Shown here: positions 9,220-15,322 of the stretch, piece after piece
How positions within the stretch are numbered: position 1 is the first letter of the stretch
Layout: each line of letters opens with the position of its first letter
DNA from: Desulfovibrio sp. MES5
GTDB lineage: Bacteria; Desulfobacterota; Desulfovibrionia; Desulfovibrionales; Desulfovibrionaceae
DNA: 64,000 nt
NCBI RefSeq assembly: GCF_002237645.1
Contig: NZ_MJUZ01000007.1
Span: forward strand, 1-64,000
Direction of reading: 5' to 3'
Notes under the pieces: model-generated
Seen by the model: only the letters and a program-made list of their open reading frames with translations
The model's database searches: none
Told to the model about the DNA's origin: nothing
Program-made: the position numbers and the translations under genes

Positions 9220-9921
9220 ATGACCCCATACCAATCTGAAAATATCACCGAACTGGCCAAGGCCTTGCTCAACGTGCAGCGAACCGTACAGCCTATCACC
9301 AAAGACGCTGAAAATCCTTTTACCAAAAGCTGGTACGCCAGTCTCAACAGCGTGATGGATGCCTGTCGTGATGCGCTCATCGAAAACGGCATCTGGCTGT
9401 GTCAGTACCCTGTGCCTGTGGAGCAGCCCAACTCTCTGGGCCTGGTCACCAAGCTGACGCATGCAGAGTCAGGGCAATGGCAAAGCTCTCTTGCTGTGGT
9501 TCCTCTGCCCAAGGCCGATCCGCAGGGCATGGGATCGGCCATGACCTATTGCCGTCGCTACGCTCTAACCGCCATGTTGGGCATGGTCACGGAAGATGAC
9601 GACGGAGAAGGGGCAAGAACTGGCCGAAAAACGCCCTCACGTCCGAAATTGCCCGTAAACGCCCCTGAGGCGCGAAAAGCGGCTTCGGGCGGCACTAACG
9701 TCGCGAATAGTTCTCCAACCCTCTCAAATCGGCCGCCAGCAGTACTTGAAAATCTTCCTCCGCTGGAAGGCATAACTTACCAGCAGGTCACGGCCCAGGA
9801 CGGGCGGCCCTGCATCATTGCCAGCGGCAACACGCAAGCCAAAAAGGAATTGCTCACAGGCGCGGGCTTCCGCTGGAACCCGCAGAGAAAATTGTGGTGG
9901 AAGTATGTTGATGCCGCATAG
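9220..9921 (+). CDS. ERF-family single-strand annealing recombinase
   Basis: A 233-residue protein. Residues 5–130 match the ERF family of single-strand DNA annealing proteins, as in phage P22: ITELAKALLNVQ, then YASLNSVMDACRDALIENGI, and the conserved GMGSAMTYCRRYALTAMLG followed by an acidic tail (EDDDGEGA). A variable linker (residues 135–185) leads to a C-terminal module, KKELLTGAGFRWNPQRKLWWK, of a kind found at the ends of phage DNA-processing proteins. ERF proteins anneal complementary strands during recombination; the nuclease gene that follows would supply single-stranded ends. The start is clear: CGGAGG lies seven bases before the ATG. Confidence 0.88.
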   Translation: MTPYQSENITELAKALLNVQRTVQPITKDAENPFTKSWYASLNSVMDACRDALIENGIWLCQYPVPVEQPNSLGLVTKLTHAESGQWQSSLAVVPLPKADPQGMGSAMTYCRRYALTAMLGMVTEDDDGEGARTGRKTPSRPKLPVNAPEARKAASGGTNVANSSPTLSNRPPAVLENLPPLEGITYQQVTAQDGRPCIIASGNTQAKKELLTGAGFRWNPQRKLWWKYVDAA

Positions 9922-9939
9922 TAAAAATCAAAATACCGA

Positions 9940-9975
9940 GTAAGAGGGCTGCCTGATGGCGGCCCTCTTACTTTT
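9940..9975 (+). terminator. Stem-loop with U-tract after the ERF gene
   Basis: A GTAAGAGGGC arm (9940–9949) pairs with GCCCTCTTAC (9962–9971) and is followed by TTTTG. The form is that of an intrinsic terminator or attenuator. Yet the next gene's ribosome site (GGGGGTGAAATC) begins within 5 bp, so read-through is presumably partial. Confidence 0.6.
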
Positions 9976-9989
9976 GTGGGGGTGAAATC

Positions 9990-11153
9990 ATGAAACAGCC
10001 GGACCGCACGGAAGGCTTGCGTTCGCTAATTCGTCAGGGGTTGCAAGCCGTCTCTCAGCAAAGTACCGCCGCTCATCTGGGCGACAGATCCACCTATGTG
10101 GGCATGAGCGACATCGGCCAGCATTGGGAATGCCCTCGTGCCGCTCTCGCCCGTAAGGTGATGCCCACGCCGAATAGCCTGGAGCGTCTGCTGACCCTGC
10201 AGCGCGGGCACTGGTTTGAATCTGGCGTTGGGCAAGCTCTGGCTTCGTTGGGCCTGCATGTACTGCCCCAGCTAGAAATAAGCTGGCAGCATCAGGGCGT
10301 ACCCATCAAGGCTCATTTGGATTTTGTGCTGGTCTGGGGTGCTCCCGTCAACGCCATACGGATTCTGGAAGTGAAAAGTACGGACAAGCTGCCTGCTTCG
10401 CCGCACGATTCTCACCTGCTGCAACTGCACGGTCAGCTTGGTCTGCTGACACAAGCCTGGGACAAGCCCGTTTTCAACATACGCGCTGAGGATGGCACGC
10501 TTCTGCATAAGAAAATGACCTTTCCACAACTTTGCCTTGCCCATCTTGGCCTTCAGTTGCCTGCAACTGCTGACAAGACAAGCATGGAGGCTTGGCTGCT
10601 CTGCCTTTCCATGCAGGATGTGACTACCTTTGGTCCTTACACTTTCAATCAGGCCATGCTGGATACGGCTCTTGACCATGCGGTCCAACTCTGGGGCGAC
10701 CTCACGGCCCACCGTGCCGGGAACTTGTCCCTTTCACAGGTAACCTGCGCCCAAGGTTTTTACCCAATCTGTTCGTACTGTGAATACAACGGCGACTGCC
10801 CCAAATTCCCACAGGGAGTGCAGATGCCGCAATGGGAGCCAGCGCTTGAAAAACTGACTGTCCTCAAGGAACAACGCACGGCTTTGGATAACGAAATCAA
10901 AGAAATGGAGACGGTGCTCAAGCTGGTTCATCGGCAATCTGGCACACGGGATTGGGTAGATACGGGGAAGTATCGCTTTCGCGCCTCCGTCGCGACTGGT
11001 CGAAATACACTGAACCGCGAAGTCCTGCATGAAGAACTGACTGACATCTTCCGCTTTGAAGGCTTGGGTGACATTGACGTGGATGCCTTGCTGGCCCGTT
11101 GCGAGCGCACCGGTGCGCCTTTCGAACGACTGTCCATTTCAACAATCAACTGA
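9990..11153 (+). CDS. PD-(D/E)XK nuclease with Cas4/AddB-type iron–sulfur cysteines
   Basis: A 387-residue RecB-family nuclease. The catalytic series is RGHWFE (72–77), Asp111 in AHLDF, and Glu127/Lys129 in LEVKS, the PD-(D/E)XK arrangement. Four cysteines match the Fe-S pattern of Cas4 and AddB: Cys48 in WECPR near the N-terminus, then Cys261-x2-Cys264-x5-Cys270 after the nuclease core. It probably degrades one DNA strand to create single-stranded tails for the ERF protein encoded just upstream, forming a Red-like pair; the partnership is inferred from adjacency. Downstream of the cysteines is a coiled-coil-like region (ALEKLTVLKEQRTALDNEIKEME is split in the middle by charged heptads). The GTG/ATG choice is clear: ATG with GGGGG upstream. 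Confidence 0.82.
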   Translation: MKQPDRTEGLRSLIRQGLQAVSQQSTAAHLGDRSTYVGMSDIGQHWECPRAALARKVMPTPNSLERLLTLQRGHWFESGVGQALASLGLHVLPQLEISWQHQGVPIKAHLDFVLVWGAPVNAIRILEVKSTDKLPASPHDSHLLQLHGQLGLLTQAWDKPVFNIRAEDGTLLHKKMTFPQLCLAHLGLQLPATADKTSMEAWLLCLSMQDVTTFGPYTFNQAMLDTALDHAVQLWGDLTAHRAGNLSLSQVTCAQGFYPICSYCEYNGDCPKFPQGVQMPQWEPALEKLTVLKEQRTALDNEIKEMETVLKLVHRQSGTRDWVDTGKYRFRASVATGRNTLNREVLHEELTDIFRFEGLGDIDVDALLARCERTGAPFERLSISTIN

Positions 11154-11171
11154 GTATAAAGGAGAATTGCC

Positions 11172-11540
11172 ATGGGATATTATTCTGACGTGGCTTTATG
11201 TCTGAGCAAGGCCGGGGCGGAAAAACTGGCAGCGGCCATTGAGGCGCGTATCGTCAATACCTCTGATGATTTCGCCAGCAACGCCATAAAGGCTTTGATC
11301 GGCGGCGAGCCTGTCCGCAAGGATGAGGACACTGGCACTGTGGCTTTTTGCTGGAGCGGGGTGAAATGGTATTCCGATTTTGAAGGCGTGGCCTTTGTGG
11401 AAAACTTTATGGCCGACCTGGACGACGAAGACTACTACTTCATCCGCATAGGCGAAGACTATGATGACATCGAAGTGATCGGCGGCTTTTGGGACAATCC
11501 GCTGGGTATACAGGTCATGCGGGAAATTACGTGTTGCTGA
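11172..11540 (+). CDS. Small acidic protein of unknown function
   Basis: 122 residues, starting at an ATG with AAGGAG nine bases upstream and 18 bp after the nuclease gene, hence the same operon. No catalytic motif is recognised. The protein is strongly acidic, about 24 Asp/Glu against 9 Lys/Arg, with clusters ADLDDEDYY and GEDYDDIE in the C-terminal half. Proteins beginning with a similar MGYYSDVALCL segment occur in phage and plasmid gene neighbourhoods, from general knowledge. The charge pattern would suit a DNA-mimic or a regulator, but nothing in the sequence proves this. Its stop codon abuts the stop codon of the convergent toxin gene. Confidence 0.7.
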   Translation: MGYYSDVALCLSKAGAEKLAAAIEARIVNTSDDFASNAIKALIGGEPVRKDEDTGTVAFCWSGVKWYSDFEGVAFVENFMADLDDEDYYFIRIGEDYDDIEVIGGFWDNPLGIQVMREITCC

Positions 11541-11810
11541 TCAGGCTGGGTACTGCCGCGATGTATGCAAGACAGCTACAATGCGTATCGCATCCGGTGA
11601 ACATGTATACACAAGCAAATAGTGTTTATGGACAACAAGTTCGCGAGTCCCCTTTATACGTCCTGGTTTACCCATTTCAGAAAACGTCAGCAGTCGATTG
11701 GCCTGATTGTCGAACAAGTCATCCAATGCATCCGCAGCCTGATTATCATGTTCAAAGACGAAAGCATAAATCTGTTTTCGGTCTTCTAAGGATTGAGGAG
11801 ACCAGATCAG
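11541..11810 (-). pseudogene. RelE/ParE-type toxin gene, normal start codon apparently lost
   Basis: The frame encodes IWSPQSLEDRKQIYAF near the N-terminus and then GKPGRIKGTRELVV, LLVYTC and IRIVAVLHTSRQYP. This is the RelE/ParE mRNA-interferase or gyrase-toxin fold with its C-terminal strand and conserved Arg and His positions. It lies directly downstream of an antitoxin gene. No ATG, GTG or TTG exists in frame before residue Trp4: the antitoxin stop TAG is followed in the same frame by AAT CTG ATC TGG. Deleting one A from TATAG would restore an ATGA stop–start overlap, the usual layout. Expression would need a CTG start, or the toxin is silenced. Counted from CTG it has 89 residues. Confidence 0.7.
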
Positions 11811-11813
11811 ATT

Positions 11814-12101
11814 CTATAGTGATCCCTCTCGACTAGCCGCCAGAGAAGATTTAAAGGCTCCCATCTGTGCAAGAGCCTGCTCCTGTGTCAGGCCACGTCC
11901 CGCCTGCAATTCTTGCAATCCGCGCTCCACTTTGCCTTTAAACCACATGTCGTACTGATTTCTACGGACGTCCTGCTGTACATACTCAGCCATAAATGCT
12001 CTCAGAAGCTCAGTATTGTCGCAGGCGTTCTTTTCAGCAACATGCACAAAGGCACTCAACAGACTGGCGTCAACAGAAAAACTAACTGTTTGCTCTGACA
12101 T
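11814..12101 (-). CDS. RelB/DinJ-like antitoxin
   Basis: A 95-residue protein. The N-terminus VSFSVDASLLSAFVHVAEKN resembles the ribbon–helix–helix DNA-binding strand and helix of RelB/DinJ antitoxins. The C-terminal part (GLTQEQALAQMGAFKSSL) would wrap the toxin. It neutralises the RelE/ParE-type toxin encoded immediately downstream and probably represses its own promoter in the 12102–12186 gap. The ATG at 12101 has GGGGGT six bases upstream; a longer frame runs upstream into the divergent ATPase gene and is not used. Confidence 0.75.
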   Translation of the reverse strand: MSEQTVSFSVDASLLSAFVHVAEKNACDNTELLRAFMAEYVQQDVRRNQYDMWFKGKVERGLQELQAGRGLTQEQALAQMGAFKSSLAASREGSL

Positions 12102-12111
12102 AAATACCCCC

Positions 12112-12156
12112 TGTCTATCAAAAAGATAGGGCCTTGTTCGCCTTCGGTCAAGCGAA
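12112..12156. promoter_or_regulatory. Two inverted repeats between antitoxin and ATPase genes
   Basis: CTATC-aaaaa-GATAG (12115–12129) and TTCGC-n10-GCGAA (12137–12156) lie in the 85-bp divergent gap. They are positioned to be operators for the antitoxin, and could influence the divergent ATPase operon as well. Function is inferred from position and symmetry only. Confidence 0.4.
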
Positions 12157-12186
12157 TAGCACACACAACATGAAAAGGTGAAAATA

Positions 12187-13542
12187 ATGAAAAATCCTAT
12201 AATTATTGAAATATCCAACCTCCAGCCCACCGATCTCGACGCCGGGCAGGTTTTCAGCGGCAAGCCCTCCGGCACCACGGTAAGAGGCTATGCCGCGCCC
12301 ACAGCGCACACTCCGGCCCTTGACCCAGGCTACATCTTCCACGAGTCCAGCCGCGACATGGTGGTCTGGTTCGTAAATCTTCAAGGGCCACAGGGGGCAC
12401 ATGAACCGCTGTACGTCTTCGGCCCCACAGGCTGCGGCAAAACAAGCTGCATCAAACAACTGGCGGCCAGGCTCAATTATCCGGTCTTTGAGGTGACAGG
12501 GCACGGCCGCCTGGAGTTCGCCGATCTGGTGGGGCATCTGACGGTCAAGGACGGCAATATGGCCTTTGAATACGGCCCGCTTGCCCTTGCCATGCGCCAC
12601 GGAGCGATTTTTCTCCTGAATGAGATCGACCTGACTTCGCCGGAAATCGCCGCTGGCCTGAACAGTGTGCTGGACGGTTCCCCCCTGTGCATTGCGGAAA
12701 ATGGGGGCGAAATCATCCAGCCGCACCCCATGTTCCGTTTCGTGGCCACGGCCAATACCAATGGCGCTGGCGATGACACGGGCCTGTACCAGGGCACGCA
12801 ACGCCAGAACCTCGCATGGTTGGACCGCTTCACCATCTGCGAAGTGGGCTACCCTGATGCAACTGTGGAGAAAAAACTGCTGTCCCAGCGTTTCCCTTCG
12901 CTTCCCGAATCGTTGTGCGCCACCATGGTGGACTATGCCAATGAAGTCCGCAAGCTGTTCATGGGCGAGGCTTCCACCGGCAACCTCACCAACACCATAG
13001 AAGTGACGTTCTCCACGCGCAGTCTGCTGCGCTGGGGGGATCTGACCGTGCGCTTTCAACCCCTGGCCCATCAGGGCATTCAGCCCGTGACCTATGCCCT
13101 CGACCGTGCCCTGGCCTACCGCGCCAGCCGCGAAACCCGCGCCATGCTGCACGAACTGGCCCAGCGCATGTTCCCCCAGCATACGGAAGCGGACATCAAG
13201 GCAATGAATTCCGGTTCAGAGGAGGAATCCCTGCAAGGCGATACCGCCCTTCGTTTCATGAAAAACCGTCTGTGCCATTCCCCCACGGTAACGCAACCCC
13301 GCGTCCACCTGCAGGTGACCTATGACCTGCCAGACCAGAGCACGTCTGGTAAATTCTGGATTGGCGAGGCTCGTCCTGAAGGCCTCATGCTCCATTGGGG
13401 CAAGCAGGGAACCTCCGGTCAGCAACGATTCATCCCCGCTGACAAATGCGAAAGCAATAATGCCGTGCTGGAGCTTGAAGCCCGTGCAGCCAAAAAACTC
13501 AGGGACGGCTACGTCCTCAACACCACAAAAAGTTCATTATAG
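12187..13542 (+). CDS. MoxR/CbbQ-like AAA+ ATPase with C-terminal WGR-like domain
   Basis: 451 residues from the ATG at 12187, which has AAAAGG eight bases upstream; a GTG three codons earlier is possible. Residues 75–330 form a MoxR/CbbQ-type AAA+ module: Walker A GPTGCGKT (79–86), HLTVKDGNMAFEYGPL, a Walker B-like strand AIFLLNEID (140–148), sensor FVATANTNG and WLDRF with a likely arginine finger. The Walker B Asp is Asn here (NEID instead of DEIN). Residues 385–440 (KFWIGEARPEGLMLHWGKQG onward) resemble a WGR domain, best known from PARPs and some bacterial nucleic-acid proteins. MoxR ATPases typically remodel partner VWA proteins; such a partner is encoded three genes downstream. Confidence 0.82.
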   Translation: MKNPIIIEISNLQPTDLDAGQVFSGKPSGTTVRGYAAPTAHTPALDPGYIFHESSRDMVVWFVNLQGPQGAHEPLYVFGPTGCGKTSCIKQLAARLNYPVFEVTGHGRLEFADLVGHLTVKDGNMAFEYGPLALAMRHGAIFLLNEIDLTSPEIAAGLNSVLDGSPLCIAENGGEIIQPHPMFRFVATANTNGAGDDTGLYQGTQRQNLAWLDRFTICEVGYPDATVEKKLLSQRFPSLPESLCATMVDYANEVRKLFMGEASTGNLTNTIEVTFSTRSLLRWGDLTVRFQPLAHQGIQPVTYALDRALAYRASRETRAMLHELAQRMFPQHTEADIKAMNSGSEEESLQGDTALRFMKNRLCHSPTVTQPRVHLQVTYDLPDQSTSGKFWIGEARPEGLMLHWGKQGTSGQQRFIPADKCESNNAVLELEARAAKKLRDGYVLNTTKSSL

Positions 13543-13551
13543 GAGAAGGTT

Positions 13552-14589
13552 ATGACACACGTTCTTTCAGACATCCGAATTCTCGACAATTTGCTGGCCC
13601 TCAATCTCAACGTCAGCCTGTGGTCAGCCCGCCGCAAGATGAGCCAGGAAGACCTGGGCGGAGCGGAACTTCCCCCTGAAGATCTGGCGTCCATTGGCTC
13701 CAAGCGCATCGCCGACCCGGAAAATCTCAAAGTGTTCGGCACACTCAAGGCCCGTGCCTTCAACTATCTGGACAGGCATGGCGTGCGTTTCATGTCCGGC
13801 TGGGCCATTCCTGAAGAAAAGGCCGGGGAAATCGTGCAGGAGCTTTGCAGCATCCGCAACGACTTCCAGAAAGAAAAAGAAGCCTTTCTGGCTGGTTATG
13901 ATCAGAATGTGCAGAGCTGGATAGAAAAACATCATCAATGGGGCGAAATTATCCGCAATTCCATCGTAGGGCCGAATTATGTCCGCGCCCGCATGGATTT
14001 TCGCTGGCAATTGTACAAGGTGTCCCCGCTGGCGCAGCATGCGGATAACACAGCCGTGCTGGAAGCCGGTCTGGCTGAAGAGGTACAGGGGCTCGGCGGT
14101 ACGCTCTTTGGCGAAGTTGCTAAGTCTGCCGAGGACATCTGGCGCAGGGTGTACCACGGAAAAACAGAAGTAACCCACAAGGCCCTTTCGCCCTTGCGGA
14201 CTCTGCATACCAAGCTCACAGGCCTGTCCTTTGTAGAACCTCATGTGGCCCCGGTGGCTGACATCGTGCAGGCCGCACTGCAACGCATCCCCAAGAAGGG
14301 CAATATCACCGGCACAGACCTGCTGCTTCTGCAAGGTCTGGTCTGCCTGCTCAAGGACAGTGACGCGCTGGTGGCCCACGCCCAGAAAGTTATCGAAGGT
14401 TACGGCCCGGCCTTTGTGCTGGATGCCTTGCTGGCCGATCCGGGCAGTATCCACGAATCAGACGACCCCGCTGGAGAAATTGAAGGCATTGCAGATGGGG
14501 AGATGGACGACGAGCCAGTACTGCCGGACATCCCCGTGGCAGACAATACGCTGCCTCATCCTGCCATTCCCAGCCTGGGCTTGTGGTGA
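13552..14589 (+). CDS. DUF3150-family protein
   Basis: 345 residues, starting at an ATG nine bases after the ATPase stop with AGGAGAAGG upstream. The N-terminal part (IRILDNLLALNLNVSLWSARRKM, quoted in part) and the EDLGGAELPPEDLASIGSKR segment match the DUF3150 family as known to the reader; its function is not established. The protein is largely helical, with long amphipathic stretches around 90–130 and 220–300 and an acidic C-terminal tail. Its fixed position between a MoxR-like ATPase and a VWA protein suggests it is an adaptor or substrate of that pair. That role is inference from gene order. Confidence 0.75.
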   Translation: MTHVLSDIRILDNLLALNLNVSLWSARRKMSQEDLGGAELPPEDLASIGSKRIADPENLKVFGTLKARAFNYLDRHGVRFMSGWAIPEEKAGEIVQELCSIRNDFQKEKEAFLAGYDQNVQSWIEKHHQWGEIIRNSIVGPNYVRARMDFRWQLYKVSPLAQHADNTAVLEAGLAEEVQGLGGTLFGEVAKSAEDIWRRVYHGKTEVTHKALSPLRTLHTKLTGLSFVEPHVAPVADIVQAALQRIPKKGNITGTDLLLLQGLVCLLKDSDALVAHAQKVIEGYGPAFVLDALLADPGSIHESDDPAGEIEGIADGEMDDEPVLPDIPVADNTLPHPAIPSLGLW

Positions 14590-14591
14590 TA

Positions 14592-14607
14592 TCAAGAAAT
14601 TTCTTGA
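14592..14607. promoter_or_regulatory. Perfect 16-bp palindrome upstream of the antitoxin–doc genes
   Basis: TCAAGAAATTTCTTGA reads the same on both strands and overlaps a TTGACG hexamer (14604–14609). It lies 45 bp before the antitoxin ATG. This is the expected layout for autorepression by a dimeric ribbon–helix–helix antitoxin at its own promoter. Confidence 0.55.
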
Positions 14608-14651
14608 CGTCAAGCTATAGGCTTCGTAGTCGTAAGAAAAAGGGGGTAGCC

Positions 14652-14888
14652 ATGACACAGGCATCCGTAAAACGGGTCAAATTCGCCAGCCAGATGGAGC
14701 CAGATCTTTATGAAGACCTTAAATCTGTGGCGCAAGAGGACGGACGGCAGATTCAGGCCGTGTTGGAAGATGCTGTGCGCATCTATATTGAAAATCGTAA
14801 ACGTCCCATGGCACGACGCCATGTGCTTGACGCCCTTGAAGTCAGCATGATTGAGCACGATGCCCTGTATCAAGAGCTTGCAAAGTGA
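14652..14888 (+). CDS. Antitoxin partner of Doc toxin
   Basis: A 78-residue protein starting at the ATG at 14652, with AGGGGG nine bases upstream. The segment VKRVKFASQMEPDLYEDLKSVA resembles (in its first half) a ribbon–helix–helix DNA-binding motif, and the C-terminal half (MARRHVLDALEVSMIEHDALYQELAK, quoted here only for its helical tail) would bind the toxin. It overlaps the toxin start by GTGA, so the two are translationally coupled. It probably represses its promoter through the upstream 16-bp palindrome. The longer frame beginning at 14583 runs back through the palindrome and is not used. Confidence 0.75.
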   Translation: MTQASVKRVKFASQMEPDLYEDLKSVAQEDGRQIQAVLEDAVRIYIENRKRPMARRHVLDALEVSMIEHDALYQELAK

Positions 14889-15259
14889 GCCGGGATTACC
14901 TGACGGTTGCCGACATTCTGGGTATGCACGTCATTCTTGTTGAAAGGTATGGCGGCATGCCCGGTGTTCGGGATATGGGCGGGCTGGAATCGGCTGTATA
15001 CCGGCCCCAAAGCGGCTACTATACGGATGCTGTGGAGGAGGCCTGCGCCTTGCTGGAAAGCCTGCTCATCAACCATCCCTTCATAGACGGAAACAAGCGG
15101 ACGGCCTTCGCTGCTTGCTCGGTTTTTCTACAGATCAATGGGCACGGCATGCGGGCGGATTCGGATTGGCTGTATGCGGCCATCATTCGCTGGCTGCAAC
15201 TGCCCCCTTCGGAGCGTTTCTCCACGATGCTGACTGACTTGCGAACCATTACAGAATGA
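14885..15259 (+). CDS. doc: Doc-family toxin (Fic fold, death-on-curing)
   Basis: 124 residues from a GTG start overlapping the antitoxin stop. The catalytic loop HPFIDGNKR (64–72) matches the Doc version of the Fic motif, with His64 as base and Asn70/Lys71/Arg72 in the anion hole. The segment MPGVRDMGGLESAVYRPQ is also typical of Doc. P1 Doc phosphorylates and inactivates elongation factor Tu; the same activity is expected but not shown. The pair stabilises the DNA that carries it. It is inserted in the middle of the ATPase/DUF3150/VWA series, in the same orientation. Confidence 0.87.
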   Translation: MSRDYLTVADILGMHVILVERYGGMPGVRDMGGLESAVYRPQSGYYTDAVEEACALLESLLINHPFIDGNKRTAFAACSVFLQINGHGMRADSDWLYAAIIRWLQLPPSERFSTMLTDLRTITE

Positions 15260-15283
15260 ACTCATGAAAAATGATGAACCAAC

Positions 15284-15310
15284 GGCCCGGCTCTATGTCG
15301 GGCTTTCTTA
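15284..15310 (+). terminator. Short stem-loop with pyrimidine tract before the VWA gene
   Basis: GCCCG (15286–15290 region) pairs with CGGGC (15299–15303), followed by TTTCTTATT. It lies between the doc stop and the VWA gene's GAGG ribosome site. The stem is short, so termination strength is doubtful; the element fits a series of hairpins between genes of this block. Confidence 0.4.
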
Positions 15311-15322
15311 TTGTGAGGTACC

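Noticed and set aside
9990-11153. Possible CRISPR adaptation gene (cas4)
   Set aside because: No CRISPR repeat array or cas1/cas2 is visible anywhere in the window; the neighbour is an ERF annealing protein.
11489-11836. 115-codon plus-strand frame
   Set aside because: It lies antisense to the RelE/ParE-type toxin frame, whose conserved C-terminal block is clear.
12148-13182. 344-codon minus-strand frame opposite the AAA+ ATPase gene
   Set aside because: The ATPase motifs on the plus strand are unambiguous; the frame has no ribosome site or domain.
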